Part shown: in pieces, positions 18,186 through 26,736 of the stretch | Position numbering within the stretch: position 1 is the stretch's first letter | Layout: each line of letters opens with the position of its first letter | From: CAYVKM01 sp964452045 | Lineage (GTDB): Bacteria; Calditrichota; Calditrichia; RBG-13-44-9 | NCBI GenBank assembly: GCA_964452045.1 | Contig: CAYVKM010000031.1 | Coordinates: forward strand, 1-37,207 | Reading direction: 5' to 3' | DNA: 37,207 bases | Notes under the pieces: model-generated | What the model was told of the DNA's origin: nothing | Seen by the model: the letters and a program-made list of their open reading frames with translations, nothing else | Database searches by the model: none | Program-made: the position numbers and the translations under genes

Positions 18186-19346
18186 CTAAAGTTTCGATTT
18201 CAGATTTCGAATGATATTCAGCGCCTCAGTACCAGAAACCGGACCCAAGGGTTTAAATGTGCCATCGTCGAATCCCGGCATCACCCCCCGACTGGAAACT
18301 GTCATCACCGCATTAAAGATTGGGGAGGTGTTATTAACATCTGCAAAGGGCGAAACCTGACCAAAGAATTTTGTTTCAATAGTCGGATCGTTCCAGTATC
18401 GAATCATGAATTTTTCGATCAGACGGGCAAATTCGGCCCGGTTTACTTTTTCATCCGGATGAAAATTATTGTCTGGCATCAACTCCAGCACACCCTTTTC
18501 CAGGGCTTCCTGAATAAATGAACGTGCCCAATGGTCTTCCGGAACATCTGGTGGCAACATCGCACCGGTCTGGATCTGCTCGGTTGTTCCCATCACCGGG
18601 GCCGTCGGTGGCCGAAAGTCCACACCCTTAGAGGACGGGGCTTCACGAAATATCTTTTGCAACGGCAATTCCAGGACGAAAAGTACAGCTACATCCGAAC
18701 GGGTAATTTCTTTCTGAGCAGCAATTTTTCGCAATTCCGGTCGTTGCCCGGCAATGGCAGATTTATAGGCGGCAAGATCCTTAATCGCCTGATCTGCCTT
18801 CATATTTGTCTTGTCCAGTTCAAGAACTTTTGAATAGGCATCCTGGGCCTCATTGTACATATTGGCTTCTTTATAAATATCTCCCAGGGTCATATAGCCT
18901 TCAACAGTAGCTTTCTTTTTATCCGGAACACTCGATTTGGGAACATCTTTGATGGCATTTTTTGCCTCATCGATGGCATCATCATACTTTTCCTGTTTTG
19001 CCTTCACCTTAGCCCGGACTATTTTTGCCAGAACCCATCTGCCATCCAGGTCCAGAGATTTATCTGCCAGTTGCATGGCATCAATATATTTCCCATCTTC
19101 CAGGGAAATCCAGGCCATTCCCTCATAGGCCGGAGCAAATTTTGGATCGAGGCTCCGGGCCTGTTTGAATTCAAACAATGCGTCTTCGTACTTTTCTTGA
19201 TCCAGCAATGTTTTACCTCGATCGTAATGAATGGCCGGAGAATCCACAATCGACTCGGCTTTCCGTGCTTTTTCTCCACCACCGCATCCCACCAGGTATA
19301 ACACCATAAACAAAATACCGAGAATTAATACAATTTTATTTTTCAT
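18186..19346 (-). CDS. TPR and S-layer homology (SLH) domain lipoprotein
   Basis: A 386-residue protein. The N-terminus has a lipobox (LYLVGC), so it is probably a lipoprotein. Residues 35-210 carry TPR units, for example HYDRGKTLLDQEKYEDALFE and LGDIYKEANMYNEAQDAYSK. After a linker, the last 125 residues carry SLH-type sequence: DVPEDHWARSFIQEALEKGV, NRAEFARLIEKFM, FADVNNTSPIFNAV and RGVMPGFDDGTFKP. SLH domains bind cell-wall polysaccharide or peptidoglycan, and TPR units bind proteins, so the protein could tether a complex to the wall. It follows the LPP20-like gene by 17 bases and has GGGAG 8 bases before the ATG. Confidence 0.88.
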   Translation of the reverse strand: MKNKIVLILGILFMVLYLVGCGGGEKARKAESIVDSPAIHYDRGKTLLDQEKYEDALFEFKQARSLDPKFAPAYEGMAWISLEDGKYIDAMQLADKSLDLDGRWVLAKIVRAKVKAKQEKYDDAIDEAKNAIKDVPKSSVPDKKKATVEGYMTLGDIYKEANMYNEAQDAYSKVLELDKTNMKADQAIKDLAAYKSAIAGQRPELRKIAAQKEITRSDVAVLFVLELPLQKIFREAPSSKGVDFRPPTAPVMGTTEQIQTGAMLPPDVPEDHWARSFIQEALEKGVLELMPDNNFHPDEKVNRAEFARLIEKFMIRYWNDPTIETKFFGQVSPFADVNNTSPIFNAVMTVSSRGVMPGFDDGTFKPLGPVSGTEALNIIRNLKSKL

Positions 19347-19363
19347 TTTTTAGACTCCCTTAA

Positions 19364-20176
19364 TTAATCCAATATCAACATCACTTTACACTGCTGCAGG
19401 AAATTCAGATTTTGGGAAGCAGAGCGGATCATTTCCGCATCTCGGTTCGAAATAACCACATCGGCATTGTGTGTTCCGGAGACATTTACTGCTTTTATCA
19501 CCATTGGATTGTTGGTAACACGCTCATTTGCCCGCGCCCGGTTCAGATCCTTTTCGTAACCTACCACACCAATTTGCAGAGCATAATCCCGGCTCACCTG
19601 GCCGGTTCCATAAACTTCCACTCCATTTTCATCGACCACCTTAGGTGCCAGCGCCGGTCTAAGGCCCAATCCTTTGGCATCAACAATCAATCCGGTAAAA
19701 ACGGCGGACTTGGAAGGATCGCCATACCCATAAGGCATCTGATCGGGAGGGATTTGATCCGACAAGATGGTTTCATAGAGAGAAGCCAGCGGTACTTCAA
19801 CTTCAACCTCTACACTACCATCGCTTTTGTAACGGGTATCGACCACCCGGAAATTCTTCACCACGCCTTCAATCCGGTTGGAGATAATGTCGCTGGTAAC
19901 CATGTATTGTTCAACGGTTACTTCCGAGGTAATATTCATACCTTTTACCCGTTCCAGAAGATTTCGCAGTGCCACTCGTTTAGCAGCTTCCAGTGCACCG
20001 GCACGCTGGGCAGCAATTGGTACATTCGGATTCGGTGCACCGATACCAATTTCCCGAACCACCTGGTCAGTCCAGTCTACCAGACCGCCGGTCGGTGACT
20101 TTTCAAAATATTGAGCAAAAATAAAACTGGTTAGAAATAACAGAACAGCAAAGACAATCACGACATATTTAGTCAT
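19364..20176 (-). CDS. LPP20/FlgP-like exported protein
   Basis: About 270 residues with a signal peptide (YVVIVFAVLLFLTSFIFAQ) and no lipobox cysteine. The body matches the LPP20 family: AAQRAGALEAAKRVALRNLL, a strand VKNFRVVDTRYKSDGSVEVE, and a C-terminal GLRPALAPKVVDENGVEVYG segment. In Vibrio and Campylobacter, FlgP of this family forms part of an outer-membrane ring around the flagellum. The likely start is ATG at 20176, five bases after GGAGG; a GTG two codons earlier overlaps that site. It is the first gene of the operon, 104 bases after a tRNA-Gly gene. A flagellar role is unlikely as no other flagellar gene is near. Confidence 0.78.
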   Translation of the reverse strand: MTKYVVIVFAVLLFLTSFIFAQYFEKSPTGGLVDWTDQVVREIGIGAPNPNVPIAAQRAGALEAAKRVALRNLLERVKGMNITSEVTVEQYMVTSDIISNRIEGVVKNFRVVDTRYKSDGSVEVEVEVPLASLYETILSDQIPPDQMPYGYGDPSKSAVFTGLIVDAKGLGLRPALAPKVVDENGVEVYGTGQVSRDYALQIGVVGYEKDLNRARANERVTNNPMVIKAVNVSGTHNADVVISNRDAEMIRSASQNLNFLQQCKVMLILD

Positions 20177-20279
20177 ATACACCTCCGTGAATTAATTAGT
20201 CTCGTGAAGTTAGGAGTTCATATTTAAAGTTACTGTGATTATGGTCACCACACATAAGAAAAGGCAGGTTTTAGAATAG

Positions 20280-20352
20280 AGCGGGTGACGGGACTCGAAC
20301 CCGCGACCCTCAGCTTGGGAAGCTGATACTCTACCAACTGAGTTACACCCGC
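20280..20352 (-). tRNA. tRNA-Gly (anticodon CCC)
   Basis: Read on the minus strand, GCGGGTG pairs with CACCCGC as a 7-bp acceptor stem. The D arm is ACTC/GAGT, the anticodon stem TCAGC/GCTGA with loop TTCCCAA (anticodon CCC, reading GGG), and the T arm GCGGG/CCCGT with TTCGAGT (one wobble pair). The discriminator base is U, as in E. coli tRNA-Gly(CCC). The 3' CCA is not encoded. Total length is 73 bases. Confidence 0.97.
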
Positions 20353-20376
20353 AAAAAGAATAATTCACAAAAAAAG

Positions 20377-20396
20377 TTATCATATATTCATGATAA
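20377..20396. promoter_or_regulatory. Inverted repeat upstream of the tRNA gene
   Basis: A perfect 7-bp inverted repeat (TTATCAT/ATGATAA, 6-base spacer) begins 25 bases before the tRNA 5' end, where its promoter should lie. It may be an operator, but the region is AT-rich and chance is possible. Confidence 0.3.
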
Positions 20397-20432
20397 AAAC
20401 AAATGAAAAAAATTGGGGTGAGGAAGTAGCGT

Positions 20433-20474
20433 AAAACAAAAGCAGGTTTCCCATAATCCAAGAAAACCTGCTTT
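20433..20474 (-). terminator. Rho-independent terminator of the GWxTD gene
   Basis: An 11-bp perfect stem (AAAGCAGGTTT at 20439-20449 with 20464-20474), 14-base loop, and a minus-strand tail UGUUUU. It lies 30 bases beyond the stop of the GWxTD-domain gene. Confidence 0.82.
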
Positions 20475-20503
20475 ATAAATAAGAAAAAAATGTCTAGAAG
20501 AAA

Positions 20504-21865
20504 TTAGCGTTTTAAAATATAATTTCTCCAATTGGGATCACTTAACTCATCACGCATTGTTGAATTCACCAATTTGTAATCGCCAAAACCGGTCATGTCA
20601 ATAAAATCAAATTCTACCCCACCTTCCACATCATTATAGTACCAGATCTCATAGGGATTTTCACTTGCTCCTACCGGGCGTCTTTCATACTGATCCGGTT
20701 CTCCGTACAAAATATAGACGCGTCCCCTATCTGTTTGCCACCCTTCCCGGGAGGGTGAACTCCACTGCTCATTGGTATATTCCACCCTTTCGTAGTACTC
20801 ATCCTTCCAACCTGTTCGGCTTTTATTTTGACTCTTCCAGAAGCGATATAAAAATTCACGTTTACTTTCCACCGAATTAAGAACTTTATATACACTTTTT
20901 TCTGAATTGGAGGCAATGTACCTGGCCTGGTCAAACATTTCATCTATAGTTTTTTCCGGCATATCGCGGAATTCACTCTGCAGAAAACCATCCGGACCTT
21001 CATCGGTCTGGGCCAAAACTACATCAGGGTTATGAACATAAAAATTTCGACGGCGGTATACAGAAGATTTATTGACAGAATCCGTTGCGGCAAAAATAAG
21101 GGTATATAAACCTGTTTCAAGATTACTTACATTAAATGCTCCCCTTTCCACGGTAGATTCATAATCGTGTGATCGCACATAATCTTTTTGCAATCGTACC
21201 TTCCCGTCTGCATCGGCAATTACAGCCTGGACAAGTATATTATCATTGGGACCAGCATTTTCGTTATCAAGATTGTATAATTCTACATAGTAATAAAGAC
21301 GCGGTAGCATTTTACCATAAATCAGAGATGGATTGGGATATATCTCCATGGTATTTTTATAAAACAGATTATCCTGGTTCTTTGATTTGGTGATAATATT
21401 GGAGCACAACTCCAGGTCGCTCATCATGATGTGATCCCCGCTGAAAGCCCCCACCGAAACATCATATTTAACTTCATCTTCGCCATGGGAAAGCGAGATT
21501 ACATATTTCCCCGGATCTAGGACCAGCTTAACCATTCCCATGGCACCAAGTGAACCCGGTTCGTCTCCCACAGAGGTTTTGGTGAATTTTACCGGAATCT
21601 GATCATTTGCCAGGACAGAATCCTGTTCCGCATTATATACGGTAAAATCCAAATTAACCCGCTCTCCTTCCGCCATGTTTTTAATATTATCACTCTGATT
21701 CGAAAATACCGTGTAATAAACCTCCAGATAAACGGAAGTACTGTCGTACCGAAATCTGCCATAATCCACATTAAATTTTAAGCTAAGTTTATCCATGGAT
21801 GAAGCTGAAGCAGCAAAAGAAACTTCCAAAAGTACCATCAGAAGTAAATATTTCATTTTGAACAT
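20504..21865 (-). CDS. GWxTD-domain exported protein
   Basis: A 453-residue protein with an N-terminal signal peptide (LLLMVLLEVSFAASA). The defining GWxTD motif is residues 375-379 in SREGWQTDRGRVYILYGEPD, preceded by a helical region (FLYRFWKSQNKSRTG, YYERVEYTNEQW) and followed by ENPYEIWYYND and VEFDFIDMTGFGDY. The first 280 residues are beta-rich and look like Ig-type domains. The GWxTD family is found in Acidobacteria, FCB relatives and other diderms; its biochemical role is not known. The start has GGAG seven bases upstream. It is flanked by terminators on both sides and seems to be a single-gene unit. Confidence 0.88.
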   Translation of the reverse strand: MFKMKYLLLMVLLEVSFAASASSMDKLSLKFNVDYGRFRYDSTSVYLEVYYTVFSNQSDNIKNMAEGERVNLDFTVYNAEQDSVLANDQIPVKFTKTSVGDEPGSLGAMGMVKLVLDPGKYVISLSHGEDEVKYDVSVGAFSGDHIMMSDLELCSNIITKSKNQDNLFYKNTMEIYPNPSLIYGKMLPRLYYYVELYNLDNENAGPNDNILVQAVIADADGKVRLQKDYVRSHDYESTVERGAFNVSNLETGLYTLIFAATDSVNKSSVYRRRNFYVHNPDVVLAQTDEGPDGFLQSEFRDMPEKTIDEMFDQARYIASNSEKSVYKVLNSVESKREFLYRFWKSQNKSRTGWKDEYYERVEYTNEQWSSPSREGWQTDRGRVYILYGEPDQYERRPVGASENPYEIWYYNDVEGGVEFDFIDMTGFGDYKLVNSTMRDELSDPNWRNYILKR

Positions 21866-22233
21866 AGGTTTACTCCATATATTAAAGGACTACTCAACAT
21901 AAATATCTGAATATTGCCAAAGGTAATCATTATTTAATAAAGATTAATTTCATTTCTAAGGTTTCTATTTTCAAATATTCTCATACTGATGAAAAATTTT
22001 AATTCCCTACCATCCAAAATTCAGAATTAACTAATATTGATCTGTAAATTGTCTTAAAAACAGGAATAAACATCATCATCAATTTTCCAAATCAACAGGT
22101 AATAAATTTACTTTAGCATCAACAAATTGTTTCGCGTTATATAAATCTCTTTCAAAAAAAAGGTCGGCATCAGGCAATAGGCCTGGCGCCGACCCGTAAT
22201 TCACTTCTAACTCAACATCAAATCAGTAAGAAA
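21866..22233. other. Intergenic region with terminator, no gene seen
   Basis: A 368-base AT-rich gap. The left part holds the ribosome site and presumably the promoter of the GWxTD gene, which I could not place with confidence. The right part holds the terminator of the TonB/PorV module. I see no credible small gene. Confidence 0.5.
22154..22194 (-). terminator. Rho-independent terminator of the TonB receptor/PorV module
   Basis: A GC-rich 14-bp stem (22162-22175 with 22181-22194, ends GGTCGGC/GCCGACC) has two non-Watson-Crick positions and a 5-base loop. It is followed on the minus strand by eight U residues. It lies 40 bases after the stop of the PorV-like gene. Confidence 0.93.
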
Positions 22234-23271
22234 CTAGAATCCGATCGTTAAAGAGAACAGATTATTACCGTCAAAATATTGAGAATCCCTGAAGGCATAA
22301 TCGAAAGTGAGATCAGTGCCGCCAACATTATAATGGAGACCTAATCCGGCGGTGAATCGATATAGAACATCCTTGCTGTCTGTTTTCTGTGTGTATAAGT
22401 AACCACCGCGCAGGAAAACAAGCTGATTATAATTATATTCAACACCAAATTTATACTGATCGTTTTCGAAGTTATTGTTCTGGAAAATTCCCGCGACAAT
22501 TAAATTATTCTGTTCGTTTATCGACCGGTTATAGCTGAGTCCCAGTTCCACGGTTGCCGGAAGCTGATTAGATGCAGTCGGACGATCCCGGAAATCCGCG
22601 ATACCGAGGTCATTCAGCGAACGCACCAGTAAAGCTGATCCGGAATATGTCATGTTCGAACCAATGTTCCGCACCACCAGGCCAAGATTCAGTCCGTTAA
22701 TCTGACCGAGGCCATGATATTGAAGACCAATATCAAAAGCAAAGGCAGAGGCAGAGGCCCTGGGAATACTCTCGTTAATCAGTTTTCCGGTAACACCAAC
22801 CAGAATAGCATCGGTAAGCATCCTGGAGTACGTCAAACCTGCGATGAAAAAGCTGGGTGAGAACGTACGACCGGAAGCACCATCCCAATCTTCGTTGGTC
22901 GTGTATGGGATATCACCGAAATCGAATACTTTAATGCTGGCTCCAAAAGAACCAAAACGGCCTGCTTTCACACCAATGGCGGCATAATTCACATTAATAT
23001 CATTGAAAATGGTCATTGTGGAAAACTGCGCACCTGCATTAAAGCGCATTTGAGCAAAACCTGCAGGATTCCAGTAAATGGCATCCAGACCCTGGGTATT
23101 GGCCAAATCCGCACCACCCATGGCCAGATCCCGGCCTCCTACCGGCACCAGTAGCTCCGATCCTGCCGCAGTCCCGATCCGGGATTCATCTCCCGCAAAC
23201 AGAGAGGTCATTCCCAATGCAAGGATCAGCAGGAGGAAAGCAACTATAGTCATACTTTTTTTATGTATCAT
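22234..23271 (-). CDS. PorV/PorQ-family outer-membrane protein
   Basis: A 345-residue barrel protein with a signal peptide (VAFLLLILALGMTSLFAG). The mature start GTAAGSELLVPVGGRDLAMG and ANTQGLDAIYWNPAGFAQ match the N-terminal signature of the PorV/PorQ family, distantly like FadL. The rest is beta strands with a terminal FSLTIGF ending in Phe. In Bacteroidetes T9SS, PorV binds the C-terminal tail of cargo at the translocon and delivers it to the PorU sortase. It is the last gene of a three-gene unit after a cargo-like protein and a TonB receptor, so a dedicated partner of that protein is plausible. GGGAG lies six bases before the ATG. Confidence 0.85.
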   Translation of the reverse strand: MIHKKSMTIVAFLLLILALGMTSLFAGDESRIGTAAGSELLVPVGGRDLAMGGADLANTQGLDAIYWNPAGFAQMRFNAGAQFSTMTIFNDINVNYAAIGVKAGRFGSFGASIKVFDFGDIPYTTNEDWDGASGRTFSPSFFIAGLTYSRMLTDAILVGVTGKLINESIPRASASAFAFDIGLQYHGLGQINGLNLGLVVRNIGSNMTYSGSALLVRSLNDLGIADFRDRPTASNQLPATVELGLSYNRSINEQNNLIVAGIFQNNNFENDQYKFGVEYNYNQLVFLRGGYLYTQKTDSKDVLYRFTAGLGLHYNVGGTDLTFDYAFRDSQYFDGNNLFSLTIGF

Positions 23272-23333
23272 TTTTTACTCCCTGACTTAAATTCATTGTT
23301 GTTTAACATGTTTTTTAAACATCGCCTCTCAGT

Positions 23334-26300
23334 TTAGTAAGATTCGATAATTTGCTGACCTTGAATAACCATGACTTTCAGTACTTTGGTTTTACCCAAA
23401 TCGGGCATATCGACATAAGCAATGTACATACCGCTGGCTACCGGCAGATCATTCTCGTTCAGAAGATCCCATTTTTCGAATTGCGTATCTGAATCTTTGT
23501 CGATTTTTCTCACCTGTACGCCACCCAGGTTGAAGATACGTATGGTTGCTTTCCTGGGTAAATGGGTAAAGGTCACAAACCGGTCGAAACGGCTGGTTTC
23601 CGATGGATTATAGGCGTAGTAAGGATTCGGGAAGACATTAATTTTCTTCACATCAGCTTCGGCATCACCGCTGTTATATGCAGTATAACCTTCCGAAGTG
23701 AAAGTGAAAACATCTCCCGGGCCATTGGGAACATTGGCAATAATATCGAACGTAAATTCAGCCAGAAGATATGCACGATCCCCTCTTGCTTGCGGCCAGA
23801 TGGCATAATAGACATCAGCTACTGTAGCATCATTTGTAGCATCATATTCTACGCCTTCATCATAATCGCTGGCCATAATGAATAAGTATTCTCGACCACC
23901 ATTATCCGCAAAGGCAGTGCCATCCCAACCCATATCCCAAATCTGGTTAGCATTTCCGGCATTAGCATCTTCCACAAAGGCAATATTGAGTCTTCTGGGA
24001 TTATCGGGAAACTGCATGTCGTATGCAGCAATAGGAAGTTCACCGGTTCCATTATAGGCATATCCCAAATCCCGGCGATACACCGGACCCTTGCTGATAT
24101 AGCCGTTGGCATTTACATCGGCCTGATCCTGGAATTGTAACTGGACCGGCACCAGATCACACGGTGCGGTAATGGTGCTGCCAAAGAAATTGGCTCCAAT
24201 ATCAAGACCGCCAAAGAAATAGGGGGCACCCCAGTCGACACCCGATATCCAGCGATTTCCGGTGTAATCATAACCAGCTAAACCACAGACTTTGGAACCG
24301 ATGGGTTTAATCATTAAACCGTCAATGATTTGATAGGTATTATCACCAGACAGGTTTGTTTGATCGGTTAACCAGGTCTTATTATTGGTAAGGTCTTTCA
24401 GATTCCAGGTATGCCAGATACCAATCGTATCATAATCAACAATCATTCCGGTGCTATCAGTTATCGGATTCAGGGTGTACTTTTCCTCTGTATTGAAAGA
24501 AACTTCGTACTCGGCTGGTATTTGTTGTTTCGGATCGATCGCCATGACCTCAACACTTCCGGTACTGGAACCAGTATGGGTTACATCCAGCATCTGCTGC
24601 GGCATGGTGGTATAGCGTTGCCCTGGTTTGACAGACTGTGGAATAATGGTTTTCACGTTGCCGGTTAAGGCGCTTTCCAGAGAAGGTGTGGGGAATGCCG
24701 GGTTATAATTATAGGCAGTAACCACAAAGTAGTATTCATTACCCGCATACAGAGGGGTATCATTGATGTAATCTTTTTCAACCGTAAAATACCTCTGAAT
24801 GCCGTTATCCGTACCAAACTGAATGGGTACCAGGACAACATCCTTAAACTCGGGCAAGAAGACCGGACCACGGATATAACCAACATTGTTAATCAAGTCG
24901 TAGGTTGCCACCAGTTTCGCGGCGGCTTTTGAGGCAGTGACTTGGGGCAACTGATACACATTATATCCTTCGAACTGAAATCCCAATGAGGTTGGTATTT
25001 CAGTAGCATTGTAGGCTGTGGTATCATAACCCCAGTTTAGTACAATTTCATCCTCAAAGGCTGTTGTCGCAACCTGAGGAGCTGTCGGTGGTTTGGGGAT
25101 TTCTTTGAACAAACTATCGAAGATGATCTGAGCAAAGCCATCATTCAGTTTCATTTGCTCGACGGCATTGCGATTATTACCACCGGTCTGTTCGATGATG
25201 CCGCCAACCACGGCAACTACCACTTCCTGGGTATCACCGTTTAGCAATGTGAAAGGACCGGAGCACATAGCAATACGGCGGTCACCGGGAGCCAGGTTAT
25301 CGCCCCGGCCATCCAGATCACCCGTTTCCCGAAACGGATCACCGTCCAGCGGGAAGGGGGTTGGTTGACCACGCAACGGACCTGAACCATGGGTATAACG
25401 CACATTATCACCAGGGTCACCATTATTAGGAATAAAACCATTCAGCATTTTGTACCACTCAATGGTGCCTTCATAATCCCTTAGCGGTGGATCGGAGATC
25501 GCACTCCCTGCAGCAAAATAGATGAAGGCTGTCATGGGAAGGTTGACGTAACCCGGTCCAACCTTTTTCAGATTTTTAATACCATAATCTACCGCATCAT
25601 CAATACCGTTTTTGTTCAAATCCTGTCCAGCCACCCCCTGTACCAGGGGTCCCTGGAAAAAGTCGTAGCCGGCTGCGGGTGGCGGGAGGTTTACCAGTGC
25701 ATAATTTCGGTCTACCAGATAACCGTTATATGCAAATCCCATACTGAGCAGGGTGTCACAACCAGCAAAGTCGTCACCGGAATCTCCTAAATCAGGGTCG
25801 CACCATTGAGAGACATACATAGAATCCATGGTCACGCCTGATTTATTGATGAGTTTATACTGTTTGTAGATTATTTGTCCCAGTGCCGTGCCGGGTTGAT
25901 TATATGCCCAGGTAGTAACCTGGAGTTCTATACCCATCGGACCGGATCCATACAAACTGCTGGTTCGACCGATATCCAGGTCATTTACCACAAACCAGAT
26001 TACCTGATCTGCATTAGCGATACCAGGTGTTCCGTCAGCATTGCGAGGCGCTTCAGCCGGCCAGTTTGCATAGTCGTAGGCATACTGATTTACTGCATCC
26101 TTTACCTGCTGATCTGTAACATCATTTACGTTTATGGCATTCACCTCGGCGACATCCTGCCGCAATACGGACAGAGCATTCACCTGTTGATTTTCGGTCA
26201 ACTGATCAAAAGGTACAGTATAATCTACGCTAATCCTATATAATTGAACATCAGAGGCATTTTCGGCAACAGCAGTTATGGCTCCAAGCGGAGCAGTTCC

Positions 26301-26675
26301 CGGAGTAAGAATTCTACCGGCGCTGGTACCAATATTATAGGTTTGCCCGCCAACCCGCGGATTCTGAGAACTGGTGTCCCGCACAAAGGCACCCCAAACT
26401 ACACCATCCTGGAAAATAGCCTGGGATGTTCCACGGGGATAGGTACCACCGGATAGGGAAAGGATGGGATTATATCCGGATAATCCATCGTACTGTAACC
26501 AGTAGGACCAGTTTCCGGCATTGGAAACGGTACGCGTTTCCGTTGTCTGAGTTTGTTTTAGGAATATTACGCTGGCGTTCGGATCGTAATTCTCCGAATA
26601 ACCATCTATGGTCATCAGCAGCAAAAATATTCCCATCAACATTACGCTGAATGTGAATTTTATGCTTTTATTCAT
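23334..26675 (-). CDS. Large exported protein with C-terminal Por-type sorting tail
   Basis: A 1113-residue protein with a signal peptide (residues 1-28, VMLMGIFLLLMTIDGYS). The long body is beta-rich, with an acidic loop DPDLGDSGDDFAGCDTLLSM, a calcium-type loop DLNKNGIDDA and another at DVNANGYI, and a fibronectin-III-like part near residues 530-660 (PPTAPQVATTAFEDEIVLNW). The last 95 residues form a Por/FlgD-like tail starting KINVFPNPYYAYNP and containing ATIRIFNLGGVQVRKI and ASGMYIAYVD. Such a tail directs T9SS export. No catalytic motif is seen. It lies between a TonB receptor and a PorV-like gene, so it may be a surface partner of that receptor, in the manner of a SusD or other lipoprotein lid, though it shows no SusD homology. 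GAGGAG lies six bases before the ATG. Confidence 0.8.
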   Translation of the reverse strand: MNKSIKFTFSVMLMGIFLLLMTIDGYSENYDPNASVIFLKQTQTTETRTVSNAGNWSYWLQYDGLSGYNPILSLSGGTYPRGTSQAIFQDGVVWGAFVRDTSSQNPRVGGQTYNIGTSAGRILTPGTAPLGAITAVAENASDVQLYRISVDYTVPFDQLTENQQVNALSVLRQDVAEVNAINVNDVTDQQVKDAVNQYAYDYANWPAEAPRNADGTPGIANADQVIWFVVNDLDIGRTSSLYGSGPMGIELQVTTWAYNQPGTALGQIIYKQYKLINKSGVTMDSMYVSQWCDPDLGDSGDDFAGCDTLLSMGFAYNGYLVDRNYALVNLPPPAAGYDFFQGPLVQGVAGQDLNKNGIDDAVDYGIKNLKKVGPGYVNLPMTAFIYFAAGSAISDPPLRDYEGTIEWYKMLNGFIPNNGDPGDNVRYTHGSGPLRGQPTPFPLDGDPFRETGDLDGRGDNLAPGDRRIAMCSGPFTLLNGDTQEVVVAVVGGIIEQTGGNNRNAVEQMKLNDGFAQIIFDSLFKEIPKPPTAPQVATTAFEDEIVLNWGYDTTAYNATEIPTSLGFQFEGYNVYQLPQVTASKAAAKLVATYDLINNVGYIRGPVFLPEFKDVVLVPIQFGTDNGIQRYFTVEKDYINDTPLYAGNEYYFVVTAYNYNPAFPTPSLESALTGNVKTIIPQSVKPGQRYTTMPQQMLDVTHTGSSTGSVEVMAIDPKQQIPAEYEVSFNTEEKYTLNPITDSTGMIVDYDTIGIWHTWNLKDLTNNKTWLTDQTNLSGDNTYQIIDGLMIKPIGSKVCGLAGYDYTGNRWISGVDWGAPYFFGGLDIGANFFGSTITAPCDLVPVQLQFQDQADVNANGYISKGPVYRRDLGYAYNGTGELPIAAYDMQFPDNPRRLNIAFVEDANAGNANQIWDMGWDGTAFADNGGREYLFIMASDYDEGVEYDATNDATVADVYYAIWPQARGDRAYLLAEFTFDIIANVPNGPGDVFTFTSEGYTAYNSGDAEADVKKINVFPNPYYAYNPSETSRFDRFVTFTHLPRKATIRIFNLGGVQVRKIDKDSDTQFEKWDLLNENDLPVASGMYIAYVDMPDLGKTKVLKVMVIQGQQIIESY

Positions 26676-26710
26676 TTGTAACTCCTCGATTATTTTTAAC
26701 TTAACATGAT

Positions 26711-26736
26711 ATTAATCCTGTTTGATTAGGATTAAT
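26711..26736 (-). promoter_or_regulatory. Hairpin over the stop codon of the TonB receptor gene
   Basis: A perfect 9-bp inverted repeat (ATTAATCCT/AGGATTAAT, 8-base loop). Its first arm on the mRNA includes the stop codon of the receptor. There is no run of U after it, so a role in mRNA processing or in the receptor-to-cargo ratio is more likely than full termination. Confidence 0.5.

Noticed and set aside
19412..20098. 228-codon open frame on the plus strand opposite the LPP20-like gene
   Set aside because: Shadow frame with no ribosome site, signal or domain.
20210..20461. Open frame of 83 codons on the minus strand
   Set aside because: It runs straight through the tRNA-Gly gene and a terminator, and has no protein-like signature.
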